Assembly (NCBI RefSeq): GCF_037893015.1
Contig: NC_133663.1
Span: 223,600,173-223,664,172 of the forward strand
DNA: 64,000 bases
Origin: Macrotis lagotis
Taxonomy: Eukaryota; Chordata; Mammalia; Peramelemorphia; Peramelidae
Direction: 5' to 3'
Under the pieces are notes generated by a model, which was given only the letters and a program-made list of their open reading frames with translations, made no database searches and was not told the origin of the DNA. A program made the translations under genes and the position numbers. This document shows positions 21,459 through 31,009 of the stretch, piece after piece. Position 1 is the stretch's first letter, and every line of letters starts with the position of its first letter.

Positions 21459-21629
21459 AAGTTATTTTTTTTCTGAAGATACAAAGCTTTATTCACACTC
21501 CAGTTGATGAGAATTACCTTAATAGGATGAGAAAGTTTCTTTGTAGATCATTATGTCCCATTAAAATGTAAAAATCCACAAACAAGCAGGCATTTAGCAA
21601 ACATTAAATGTGATCTAACTAGAAATCCT

Positions 21630-21682
21630 TATGCTGAGCAAGATGAGCAGAACCAGAACAGTATATACCCTAAAAGCAACAC
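21630..21682 (+). mobile_element. Short L1 3' fragment
   Basis: 'ATGCTGAGCAAGATGAGCAG' and 'AACCAGAACAGTATATACCC' match the L1 end of ORF2/3' UTR junction (compare 22402-22453). The next L1 bases are replaced by microsatellite. Confidence 0.75.
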
Positions 21683-21711
21683 ACATATACATATACATAT
21701 ACATATACATG

Positions 21712-21765
<54 letters not shown>
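21683..21765. repeat. (ATACAT)n / (TA)n / (TG)n compound microsatellite
   Basis: Pure dinucleotide and hexanucleotide runs, with a (TG)n block of roughly 19 units at the right. Confidence 0.95.
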
Positions 21766-21769
<4 letters not shown>

Positions 21770-21897
21770 AATCAAATCCCCAAATGTTTTGTCTCTTAAC
21801 TAGTACAAATCACTGCATTTCTTTAAAAAAAGTTATGAAGGGCTTGGCTCCTTGGTAGTTGTTCTAGCTCTCTCCTCATACTGCCACTGCTGACACC

Positions 21898-22109
21898 CTG
21901 TCCCCCAAAATCAAGGAAATGAAGGACTTCCTGCTCACAGCCAGAGGAAATGATGCTAAATCTGTCAAGATCAAGAATACTAAGGACTCTGAAGTTTAAG
22001 ATCCACTGCAGCAGGTACCTTGTACACAATGGTCATCACAGACAAAGAGGAGGCCAAGAAATTTCAACAGTTCCTGCTTCCTGGTTTGGCTGTGAAGGAG
22101 TTGAAGTGA
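21898..22109 (+). pseudogene. RPL38 processed pseudogene
   Basis: An intronless copy of the large-subunit ribosomal protein eL38 (about 70 residues). The initiator is now CTG at 21898. It reads (P)-x-KI-x-E-x-KDFLLTAR-x-x-DAKSVKIK, then after a one-base shift [10 protein letters not shown]. After a further shift come [11 protein letters not shown] and [11 protein letters not shown], ending in TGA at 22107-22109. About 30 bp further on, ATTAAA occurs at 22142-22147, a plausible polyadenylation signal. Upstream is a pyrimidine-rich leader (CTCTCTCC) as in 5'TOP mRNAs. Two frameshifts and the lost ATG make it non-functional. It is fused to an L1 3' end in the same orientation. Confidence 0.92.
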
Positions 22110-22151
22110 AGGAATCAACTCACTCAATGTTCCACCATCTCCATTAAAATG

Positions 22152-22841
22152 TAAGGGAAAAGCAATACCACTACTGGGTCTATACCCCAAAGAGATTATG
22201 AAAAAGGGTAAAAACATCACTTGTACAAAAATATTCATAGCAGCCCTGTTTGTGGTGGCAAAGAATTGGAAATTAAGTTAATGTCCTTCAATTGGGGAAT
22301 GGCTTAACAAACTGTGGTATATGTATAACATGGAAGACTATTGTTCTATCAGAAACCAGGAGGGGTGGGAATTCAGGGAAGCTTGGAAGAATTTGTATGA
22401 ACTGATGCTGAGCAAGATGAGCAGAACCAGAAGAACTGTATATACCCTAAAAGCAACATGGGGGTGATGATCAACCTTGATGGACTTGCTTATTCCATAG
22501 TGCAGCAATCAGGGACAATTTGGGGCTATCTGAGATGGAGAATGCCATCTGTATCCAGAGAAAGAATTGTGGAGTTTGAACAAAGACCAAAGACTATTAC
22601 CTTCAAATTAGGGAAAAAACCCATTATCTTATTATGTGATTTTGCTGTCTCTTATACTTTACTTTTTTTCTTTAAGGATATGATTTCACTCTCATCACAT
22701 TCAACTTAGATCAATGCATACTATTGGAATAATGTAAAAATTAACAGGCTGCCTTCTGTGGGGGGTGCAGGGAAGGAAGCAAGAATGGGGGGAAATTATA
22801 AAACTCAAAATATATAAAATCTTTCTTTTAAAAAATGTAGG
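22152..22841 (+). mobile_element. L1 3' end, downstream half of the chimera
   Basis: It begins inside the ORF2 C-terminal codons ('GCAATACCACTACTGGGTCT') and runs through the 3' UTR ('GGAGAATGCCATCTGTATCC', a G-rich tract at 22759-22792) to an A-rich end. It is closely similar to the ends of L1-A and L1-B, so this is a relatively recent subfamily. Confidence 0.9.
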
Positions 22842-23074
22842 AAAAAAGAAATGAAGGCACAACTAGTACAAGCCAACTTAAACCCATCCAAATACTGGGC
22901 TCAAAAAAATTCTGGTGGTTCTTCAGAAGGATTTCTTTTTTCTAAACCAATACTGACCTCAAATAATAGTTTGGATAATTTTTGCAGTTACAGTTTAATA
23001 GTAATGTGACAAAACAATTCACAAGAACCAAACCATGAAACTGTGTACATAATAATAATAACCAAAATGTTACT

Positions 23075-23390
23075 AAACTGTCTATGCCCTTTGACCCAAC
23101 AATATCACTACTAGGTCTGTATCCCAAGATAATTAGAGAAAAAAAAGAAATTATAGATTCCAAAATATTTATAGCTGCTCTCATTGGCAAAGAACTGGAA
23201 ATTAAGGGAATGCCTGTCAATTGGGGGGATGGCTAATCAAGTTGTGGTATATGATTTGATGGAGTACTACTGTGTTGTAAAAAATGATGAACTAAATGAT
23301 CTTAGAAAAATATGGAAAGACTTGAATGAAATAAGAAAAGTGAAGTAATGAGAATAAAATAAAATAATATTGCATATGTAACATATATTA
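23075..23390 (+). mobile_element. Old L1 3' fragment
   Basis: 'ATGCCCTTTGACCCAACAAT', 'CACTACTAGGTCTGTATCCC', 'AAAGAACTGGAAATTAAGGG', 'AATTGGGGGGATGGCTAATC'. Diverged relative to the neighbouring chimera tail. Confidence 0.8.
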
Positions 23391-23626
23391 TAAGTGTAAT
23401 TTTGAGCGAATAATTCATTTAACACATGTTAATATTCATTAATTACAAAGAACATATGAAATAAGATGCTATATGAATCAAGAGAGTTTATAAATAGAAT
23501 GATTTGACATATATACATACATAAATATCTTGATATATACATATTTCAGTCCCCCGAGAGGGGAGGGAAGAAGAAAAAAAGGACAAAAGAAACTTACATG
23601 TATTTATTGTGCATTTAAAAAGAATA

Positions 23627-23782
23627 GGGGTAGCTAGGTGGTACAGTGGATAGAGTAATGGCCCTGGAGTCAGGAAGATCTGAGTTCAAATTTAACTTCA
23701 GATATTTAATACTTATCTCACTGTGTGACCTCAGGCAAGTAACTTAATTCTATTACCTTATAAAAAACAATAACCAAAAAAG
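23627..23782 (+). mobile_element. tRNA-derived CORE-SINE, older copy
   Basis: Sense copy, 'GGGGTAGCTAGGTGGTACAG', 'GAGTTCAAATTTAACTTCAG', 'CAGGCAAGTAACTTAATTC'. It is more diverged than the other short SINEs and I see no clear duplication. Confidence 0.85.
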
Positions 23783-23784
23783 AT

Positions 23785-24515
23785 GACAGAAAAAAGTAAT
23801 AGCAGATCATGCATAATAGATTTGCAGTTTCAAGTGCTTTATTTTTATTATTCTATATTGTTGTGGAACATTCAAATGGCCAGTACCACTGGCTTGTTTT
23901 TATTCCATAAATTTAAAATAAAATAAATAAAAATGCTATTTAGGATTCTGACCATCTTTCTCAGAGAAACCATATTGGATGAAAATCTGATGATTTAAAA
24001 AAATCATCTTTATTTAAAAGAGAAAAAGGAATAGGTTAATTGGAGGGAAAATTCTGAAAGTGTTGGTCCTAAAGATACAATTTAAGGAGCAGAGAAGATG
24101 TAATTCATTTCTTGAATGGTTCTTAATATCTATTTTTTTCTTGGAATTTATTTTTATTTTTAAGTTATCAAACATTTCTGCTCATGGAAACATTCTGCAT
24201 TTACTTCCACTCCTTTATATACACAGAATAAATAGTCCCCTGCCTCTGTGAATCATCCAAAGCAGAAGGGCTGAATCAAAGCAGTAGTCCTCAGTGTGGA
24301 GAAGTTGTAGGGGAAAAGGGGAATTTTTTAAGTATGTCTGGACCTGCTCACACTACTTTGACAACTTGACATCTGAGTTTGACTCAATATTCTGAAAGTG
24401 AGAGATAGATTTCAAAGACCCAAACACCATGTGTCAATTCTATGAGAAATAGGTTGCAGGGGTGTGCTAGAGCCAGTTCTCTACCCTAAATCTTAAATGT
24501 GAGCATTAACACCTC
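23785..24515. other. No recognised gene or repeat
   Basis: A+T-rich and unassigned. Confidence 0.35.
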
Positions 24516-24519
24516 GGAA

Positions 24520-24700
24520 ATTGGTAATTAATAATAAAGCATTTATCTGCTATCTGCTATGAAGTATGCTAAAACAGTAAGAATACAAAAAGAAGCAAAA
24601 GATAATCCCAGTCTTCAATGGAGGAGAGAACATGGAAACAAATATATATACAAACACTATAGGATAAATAGGAATAATTAAGAGGATGGTAAGGCTTCTG
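24520..24700 (+). repeat. Ancient CR1/L3-type fragment
   Basis: It resembles the unit at 9065-9182 ('ATACAAAAAGAAGCAAAAGA', 'CCCAGTCTTCAATGGAGGAG'). Weak similarity only. Confidence 0.35.
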
Positions 24701-24959
24701 GCAGGGGTGGGGAACCGTTTTTTTTTCCCAAGGATCATTTGGATATTTATATCATTTGCCTGCTATATTTGGTCAAATATTTAATTAATTCATCCCTAAA
24801 AACTCCTAGATTTATCGAATTTCCAGTCCCTCCTGCGGGACTTATACAGACTTTGGGTGGGATGTTCCCTTACCCTGAGATGGAAGATAACCCCACCCAC
24901 CCACCCAATACTCTGATTCAGTGATACTGGCCATCTGACTGTCCCACACACAAGGCACT

Positions 24960-25234
24960 ACATCTTCCTGATTTTTTTTAAATTCCAACCAAAATATCAT
25001 CTTTTACTCTAAGTCTTCCTTAACATCTCTTAATCTAGTGCCTTCCCTCTTAATTGTAGCTTGTTTGTAATATATATAACATATGCATATATTATATATA
25101 TATATATAAATATATATGTATATATTTGTTTGCATGTTATCTCTCCTCCCCTCCATCAGATTGTAAGTTCTTTGAGGGCAGGGGCCATTTTTTACTTCTT
25201 TTTTTTTGTATCCCAATACTTAGCACTTGTTCCT
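24960..25234 (+). repeat. CR1/L2-type LINE 3' fragment, with (TA)n inside
   Basis: The diagnostic phrase 'AGATTGTAAGTTCTTTGAGG' then 'GCAGGGGCCATTTTTTAC' and 'CAATACTTAGCACTTG' marks the 3' end of L2/L3-type LINEs. A (TA)n microsatellite has expanded at 25070-25126. The same phrase recurs at 41198-41232. Confidence 0.6.
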
Positions 25235-25414
25235 AGCTATCCAGGCTACCTCTAGTCATCCTGATTCCTGTCTGACCACTGGACCCAAATGACTCTAGAG
25301 CAGAAAGTGAGGCTGGTGATTTAGTAAAGCACCCACTCGCTCAAATCCAACTCACTTGCTTGTCATGACATCACCTCCCCAATGTCATGGTCTTCTTTGA
25401 GAATGAAGGACAAT
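25235..25414 (+). mobile_element. 5'-truncated long CORE-SINE with RTE-like tail (MAR1-like)
   Basis: It matches the second half of the full element at 61866-62190 ('GTCATCCTGATTCCTGTCTG', 'GACCACTGGACCCAAATG', 'AAAGTGAGGCTGGTG'). It ends with 'AATGTCATGGTCTTCTTTGA', the motif shared with RTE LINE tails. The younger SINE at 25415 inserted into its very end. Confidence 0.75.
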
Positions 25415-25572
25415 AGGGGGCAGCTAGGTGGCACAGTGGATAAAGCACCAGCCCTGGAGTCAGAAGTATCTGGGTTCAATTCAGGCCTCAGACAATAATT
25501 GCCTAGCTGTGTGGCCTTGAGCAAGCCACTTGACCCCATTTGCCTTGCAAAAAAACCTTAAAAAATATAAAG
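25415..25572 (+). mobile_element. tRNA-derived CORE-SINE inserted into another SINE's tail
   Basis: Sense copy from 'AGGGGGCAGCTAGGTGGCAC' to its A-rich tail. A perfect 18 bp duplication, TTGAGAATGAAGGACAAT, lies at 25397-25414 and 25573-25590. The duplicated bases are the tail of the older SINE. Confidence 0.96.
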
Positions 25573-25590
25573 TTGAGAATGAAGGACAAT

Positions 25591-26090
25591 GGGCCTGCCA
25601 CATAAGAGTCACTTAAATGCTTGGTGACTTGATTTGAATCTCCTTTTCATCTGAAGTGATCAAAGTAGGAAATAATATACACAGAGGTGGGCATAATACT
25701 ACATTTGACTTAATAGGGAAATAAGAAAAGGGAAGAAGGAAGAGAGGAAATAAGGACAAATTCAAGAAGGGATGTCATGAACAAAAGAAGCTGCAGAGGG
25801 TGGACGGAGAAGAAGAGTTTAAAAGGAAAGATAGAACAAGAACCTGTGAAAAGAAGAGAATCAGGAGAGTAGAAGCAGAATGATTACAAAATTTTTAAAT
25901 TTTGGTGCAAACAAAACGAAAGCAGCTAAAATAAGAAGAAAACAGATAAACAGAGGGAAATCTTTGCAATAATTTTCCATTGCAAGCATCTAAATTCCAA
26001 AATGTATAGGAATGTGATTCAAATGTATAAGAATAAGAGCCATTCCAATACTTAATAAGTATCAAAAGGATTTGAACCAGTTCTCAATCA
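25591..26090. other. No recognised gene or repeat
   Basis: A purine-biased plus strand without family match. Confidence 0.35.
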
Positions 26091-26094
26091 AAGA

Positions 26095-27080
26095 AATACA
26101 GCTGGATGAAAAAAATCATTCCAAATCACTAATAATTAGAAAAAATACATATTAAGATAACTTTAAGATATCATTTCACACCCAGACTGATTAGCAAAGT
26201 TGATCAAAAACAGGAAAATGGCAAATGTTGGAGAGGCTGTATAAAACAGATACAAATACAGTCATAATACACAATTAGCTGGTGGATTCAGACATTCAGG
26301 GAAGAAATTTTAATTATGCCCCAAAAGTAAATTGTGTGGATCCTTTGATCCTGTGATTTCATTACAAGGTATACACAATAAGGAGATCAAAGGAAGAAGA
26401 AAAGGACATCTTTTGTACATATAGATGTACAAAGATAATTATATTTATTCTTTTGTGGTGCAAAGAACTAGAAACTGAGGGGGTGACTATCAATTGGGGG
26501 GTGACTGAACAAATTATGGTAATCAAAGGAAACAGAATATTATTTTGCTATAAGAATTGATAAAGGGGGCAGTTTCAGAAAATATAAAAAAACTTCTTTG
26601 AACAGATGAAGAGTAAAGTGATCAGAACTAGGGCAAGAATGTATATAATAACAACATCAGGGAGCAGCTAGGTGGCACAGTGGATAAAGCACTGGCCCTG
26701 GAGTCAGGAGTACCCGGGTTCAAACACTTAACAATTACCTAGCTGTGTGGCCTTAGGCAAGCCACTTAACCCCATTTGCCTTGCAAAAAATCCTAAAAAA
26801 AATAAAATAACAACATCATAAAGACAAAAACTTTGAAAGACTTGAGAACTCTGGTGAACATTATTACCAACTACAGTTCCAGAGGCCCGGTAACCACATC
26901 ATGATATAGAGATGATGGACTCAGGATGCAGACAGACTTTTTTTTTTTTTTTGGAATGGCAAATATAGGAATTACTATGAAGGAATGGCTATGCATATTT
27001 ATGATGAGAGTTTATTTACTTGTTTGTTTTCTAATGGTCTGCAATAGGAGAAAGAGAAATTAATTTTTCTTAATTGAAAA
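26095..27080 (+). mobile_element. Old L1 3' portion, split by a SINE
   Basis: The ORF2 C-terminus is readable in decayed form ('ATCATTCCAAATCACTAATA', 'GGCAAATGTTGGAGAGGCTG', 'GATCCTTTGATCCTGTGATT'), and it continues past the SINE at 26660-26805 to a poly-T/A region. An older L1 subfamily than L1-A. Confidence 0.75.
26660..26805 (+). mobile_element. tRNA-derived CORE-SINE inside an old L1
   Basis: Sense copy ('GGGAGCAGCTAGGTGGCACA' ... 'CCATTTGCCTTGCAAAAAAT'). A 13 bp duplication, AATAACAACATCA, lies at 26647-26659 and 26806-26818. It lacks a few bases around 'GTTCAAACACTTAACAATTA', a small internal deletion after the B box. Confidence 0.95.
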
Positions 27081-27970
27081 AATTAAGTTGTTTTTTTTTT
27101 GAAGAGGCAAGCTTATCCCGAATTAGATGGAAGGGTACAAATTGAGAAGGGGAGAGATTTAGAAAAAAGGGGGAAGCAAAGAAAGAGAAAATGGGGAATT
27201 ATATAGAAATGTTTTGAATTATAAAATACAGGAGAAGAGGGAATTCACATATCGGACCTCTGTTTTCTAAATAATAAGTAAGATCTTCAGTTGAGATGGG
27301 GAAAGTAGGGAGGAGTGGAATATAGGAATCAAAGGAAAAATAAGATAGCCCAAAACAGTTTCCCCTTTCTCTTGATTCTCAGTTCAAAGTGCCCTATCCT
27401 AAGGAGTTGTTTTGTGATGTCTAAAAAGAACAGATTTGGTGCAATCACACAAATAAAAAGGAACAACAGTCTGACCTTCAGTCATAACATCATATTTCAA
27501 ATGGTGAAGGAAAAGATTGAGACTTTAATATTAAGTGACTCAATGAAAAGGGTCAGGAGATCAATGTTCTGGCTTTAGAACCAAATAAGATATGGAGAAA
27601 CTTATGTTAACTACTTATTTAGGAGACACATGGGCTGCTCATGTACTTTGCAATTTCTGAGTGAAGTTTACGAAATACTATCTGCTGTTTGGCTGACAAA
27701 TGCAAGCTGAAATGTCTGTGTGCTCAGGACGTACGAATGCATATGTGCCACTGTTTATCTGTTTGTAAAACACGCCATATGCTAGCTGTATAGCATATGG
27801 TGTACTATATGGGAGATCAAGCAGAGAAAGAGACAGGAAAAAAAACATACAGCAAAGGAAAAGAAGATAGAGTAAAAGAGAAGAGAGAATAGAGAGAAAA
27901 CTAAATCCCAAAATAGAGACAGAAAATGTGGGATTTTCAGAACAGAATGAAACTTTGAGAACATCTAGTT
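27081..27970. other. No recognised repeat; contains a 12 bp hairpin
   Basis: Unassigned. An inverted repeat with arms 27772-27783 and 27792-27803 and an 8-base loop is the only clear structure. Short frames here (27315-27578, and minus frames near 27.7-27.9 kb) show no known domain. Confidence 0.4.
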
Positions 27971-27984
27971 CAACCCATGGAAGC

Positions 27985-28210
27985 AGCTAGGTTAACACAG
28001 TGGATAGAGTGCCTTGTCTAGAGTCAGGAAGCTTCATCTTCATGCTATAAATTGTGGGCCTCTAGGCAAGTAACTTAATCCTGCTTGTCTCAGTTTCCCC
28101 AGGTATAAAATGAGTTAGAGAAGGAAATGACACCTCTCTAGTGTCTTTGCCAAGAAAATCCTAAATGGGATTACAAAGAGTCTGAAATGTCTTACAAATT
28201 CAACTTCATT
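27985..28210 (+). mobile_element. CORE-SINE with RTE/BovB-like tail, old copy
   Basis: The head 'AGCTAGGTTAACACAGTGGA', the core 'GGCAAGTAACTTAATCCTGC', and the tail 'GTCTTTGCCAAGAAAATCCT' then 'AATGGGATTACAAAGAGTC'. The tail differs from that of the short SINEs. Its antisense relative is at 35386-35617. Confidence 0.7.
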
Positions 28211-28211
28211 A

Positions 28212-28330
28212 TTTTTATAGATGAAGAAACTAAAACTCAGAGTTTAAATGACTTACTATGGTGACACGGCCAATCAGTGACAGGAACTAAAGACACTTTC
28301 TGATTCCCAGTCCTTCATCCTTTTCACCTT
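28212..28330 (-). repeat. MIR-type SINE, antisense
   Basis: 'ATAGATGAAGAAACTAAAAC', 'GACACGGCCAATCAGTGACA', 'CTTTCTGATTCCCAGTCCTT'. Old. Confidence 0.55.
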
Positions 28331-28744
28331 AAAAGAAATGCCTCTTTGAGAGAAATAACAGAAAAAGAAGGGGGGTGAGATGTAGATTTTTTTTTGTCTA
28401 GAACTCCTTCTCTTTTTCCTGGCACAGAATGGACTAGCATAGATGAATTATAAGCTATGTTGTTAGAGGGAACTCTTAAAATAGTGAGATCACAAATCCA
28501 CTTAAATAGTTGAGTATTTTGAGTGTTCAAAGCTGTGTACTTTTAATTTTGTACAAACAATGTCCTTTCTTTGGATTTTGTTTAAGTGAATCAGTGAATA
28601 AAACTTTATTATTTGTGACCAGGTTCTTTCCTGTACCCTATATGCTGCTCAGATATTTTTGTTTCAACATCTCCCATGGACCATTTTCTACCTATGCCCA
28701 TACCTTTGCTATCTCTGGTTGCTACTGATTCTAACACCTACCAC

Positions 28745-28915
28745 TCAATGCCTTCAAGGAGAGGCCTGGATTTAAATTCTGCCTCTGAAATTAGCTACAT
28801 GACAAATCACTTAACTTCTTTGTTTCTCAGTTTCATCATCTACAAAAATGAGTATAATAAAACCTGCAATATTTATTGCACAGTTGTTGTGAAAAAATAA
28901 AACATGATAATATTT
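28745..28915 (+). repeat. MIR-type SINE, sense
   Basis: 'GCCTGGATTTAAATTCTGCC', 'CATGACAAATCACTTAACTT', 'TCAGTTTCATCATCTACAAA'. Old. Confidence 0.6.
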
Positions 28916-29479
28916 ATCCTAAGTGACATTGTTAGGATGTACCACTCCCTCTTAAGGGGATTGAGCAATTCCTTATAGTCACTCCCTTATTCCCTCCCCA
29001 CTGGAAGAGTTAGTGGCCTTTTAAATCAGGTAGAGGGAAACAATAGGAAAGGAAGTGGTCAAGACCAGGCAACTAGTCAAAGGTTTCTATCTTGCCAAAT
29101 TGCTGACTCATTCAATTCCTGGATTCAGATTCTGGAATGAGTCTCTCAGTTCAGTGAAATTATTAAAAAAAAAAAAAAACCAAAGCAATAATTCCCTTTC
29201 CACAGCATTGAGTCACAAGAAAAACTGCTTTGTAAAATATACTGCCAGTATAAAATCTATGTCTTCCCTCTCTTGAGGGATGCTTTATGGCTCCACCTCT
29301 GCTGTCTTTGAACAAGGATACATATAGAAGAGCAATGCAGTGGTTAATTGCATTTATCATATATAAAAGACAAGGTAAACAAAAGATAACCAACTCAAGA
29401 AACAGAAGTAAGTTTTGGAAAATAGACAAATGAAGTCTCAGGAAAGAGGAAGGGGAGAAGTTCTGCAGCAGACTATGAA

Positions 29480-29815
29480 TGTTGAGGGGATAGGGGCACA
29501 GGACAGAATTCAGGGACACATCCATCCAAGTATACCTTCTGCTCTTTCTGAAGAACTTCAGAATCACCTAGGTGACAAAGGAGACACTAGCAAAGGAATT
29601 AAAAAGGCACACTGTGCTCTATGACCAAAGCAGAATTACACTGGTTCAAAAGAAACATGAGATTTGTAAATTTAGACATCTCAATGTGCATATGGGCTAT
29701 TGTTGTAGAGCATTCCAAGCTTATATTAGTCTGATTGTCACATTCATACACTCTGTAACTTGACTCCAACATAGTGATGTCATTTTGGTCCTCTTTGAGA
29801 AAAGCTAACCAAATT
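29480..29815 (+). mobile_element. RTE/BovB-like LINE 3' end
   Basis: The frame at 29572-29763 encodes a decayed RTE ORF2 C-terminus (KELKRHTV, then a former Cys-rich GYCCRAFQA-x-I-x-LI segment). This is followed by 'AACATAGTGATGTCATTTTG' and 'GTCCTCTTTGAGAAAAG', the RTE terminus. 5'-truncated and not functional. Confidence 0.75.
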
Positions 29816-29819
29816 TTTC

Positions 29820-30345
29820 CTGAGCCATCTCTAACCTGGTCCTGACAAGCAGAGTATCAGTAAATCAGATAGCAATTTATTAATTATTTTCTTTGTAAGG
29901 AACCAATTTGCAAATCATGGGATCACTCCATTCCTAAGAGCTAACTTGCTGTTCTGGAGTCAAATATTTTATATGTTATCATAAGTGGGCAGATGGATCC
30001 TAGAACTGTCAGATTGGGGGCTTGATGATCTTCCCAAGATAAGCTCATCATACAAGACAATGCAATGATTACATCACTTGGAGGCCTGTGGGAATGATAA
30101 AATTGATTGTGTGGTTTTTGGGTTACAATATAGCACAAGTTATACTGATATACTTCACTTAAAGGCAAGTACAATTCAAGAAAAAATGCAAGACCTGTAA
30201 TGATTAAAGGAAATTACTATTAGTAACTTTGTTTTTATTGTTTTCCCAGACCCAGAGCTTGTCTGTAAAAAGGATATGTAGAAATAAAATTAAGAATTAA
30301 TTCATTATACATATCATATTACTCAACATAAACATCATAACTTTG
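29820..30345 (+). repeat. Dispersed LTR-sized repeat, copy 2
   Basis: It aligns with 20580-21135 from 'TGAGCCATCTCTAACCTGG' to about 'CATATCATATTACTCAAC'. It has the same CCAAT and octamer-like ATTTGCAAAT at 29913-29922. It sits directly after the RTE end. Family not identified. Confidence 0.55.
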
Positions 30346-31005
30346 GACATAATGAAGGAAACAACAAACCAACTAGTCTTCTGCTCCATTCATTTACACA
30401 GTTCTAGCATTGAGGATCTCATGCCTGAAGTCATGCATTGAGAATCTCATGACTGGGAGTAGCTCTGGCTTTCTCTCTTTCACTTCTCTTCCATACACTT
30501 GCTCTGTCATCCTGTCCCATCTCTGCACACTCACCCTAGTGCACATGCTTCTCTTGCTTGAGTCCCACTCCCACTACCTCCCCCTGCCCCTTGCCCATTA
30601 GAATGAGAGAAATAGCTTGTTAGACAAACTTGGGTCCTCTACTCTTCCCCTTCAGTCACAAGGTTAGAATTATTGCCCAGTAATGCCAAAATAACATTAT
30701 ATCTACAAGTGCTAAGCAAATCTTATGACTATGAATGTCAGTTATTGTGACTATTTTCCTTGCTGAACATTTTAATGGAACAACTTTTATGCTACCAGAG
30801 AAAAATTTCTTCATAGCTGTGTTTGATTATTTCTTTAATACTTGTAGCTTAGAAAATTGTTTTTCCTCTCTAAATCAAGAAAGTGAACTATTCTTTTGTT
30901 TCCTTCAATCGTTCTTTCCAATGCATCTCTAGAGAAATACCTTAAGTTCAGAGGAACAGGATGAGGGAGAAGGTGAAGGATAGGGAGAAGTATAAGGCTA
31001 GAGGA
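30346..31005. other. No recognised gene or repeat
   Basis: A pyrimidine-rich stretch at 30450-30600 faintly resembles L2-type 3' sequence. The 65-residue frame at 30735-30932 has no known domain. Confidence 0.35.
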
Positions 31006-31009
31006 TTAA

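Larger units (their letters stand above)
21842..22841 (+). mobile_element. Chimeric retrocopy: RPL38 mRNA joined to an L1 3' end
   Basis: One insertion appears to contain, in the same orientation, an RPL38 mRNA copy (5' leader, CDS, short 3' UTR) followed directly by the last ~690 bp of an L1 with its A-rich tail. Candidate target-site duplications bracket the composite, not its two halves. AAAAAAGTTATGAAGG (21826-21841) pairs with AAAAAAGAAATGAAGG (22842-22857, 14 of 16). Alternatively AACTAGTACAA at 21798-21808 pairs with 22861-22871 (11 of 11). Template switching by L1 reverse transcriptase from L1 RNA onto a cellular RNA is known to give such 5'-mRNA/L1-3' chimeras. A retrocopy that merely landed next to an older L1 is the alternative. 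Confidence 0.6.

Noticed and set aside
20580-30345. A single provirus between the two LTR-sized repeats
   Set aside because: The interval contains an RPL38-L1 chimera, SINEs, L1 and RTE fragments, and no gag, pro, pol or env-like frame.
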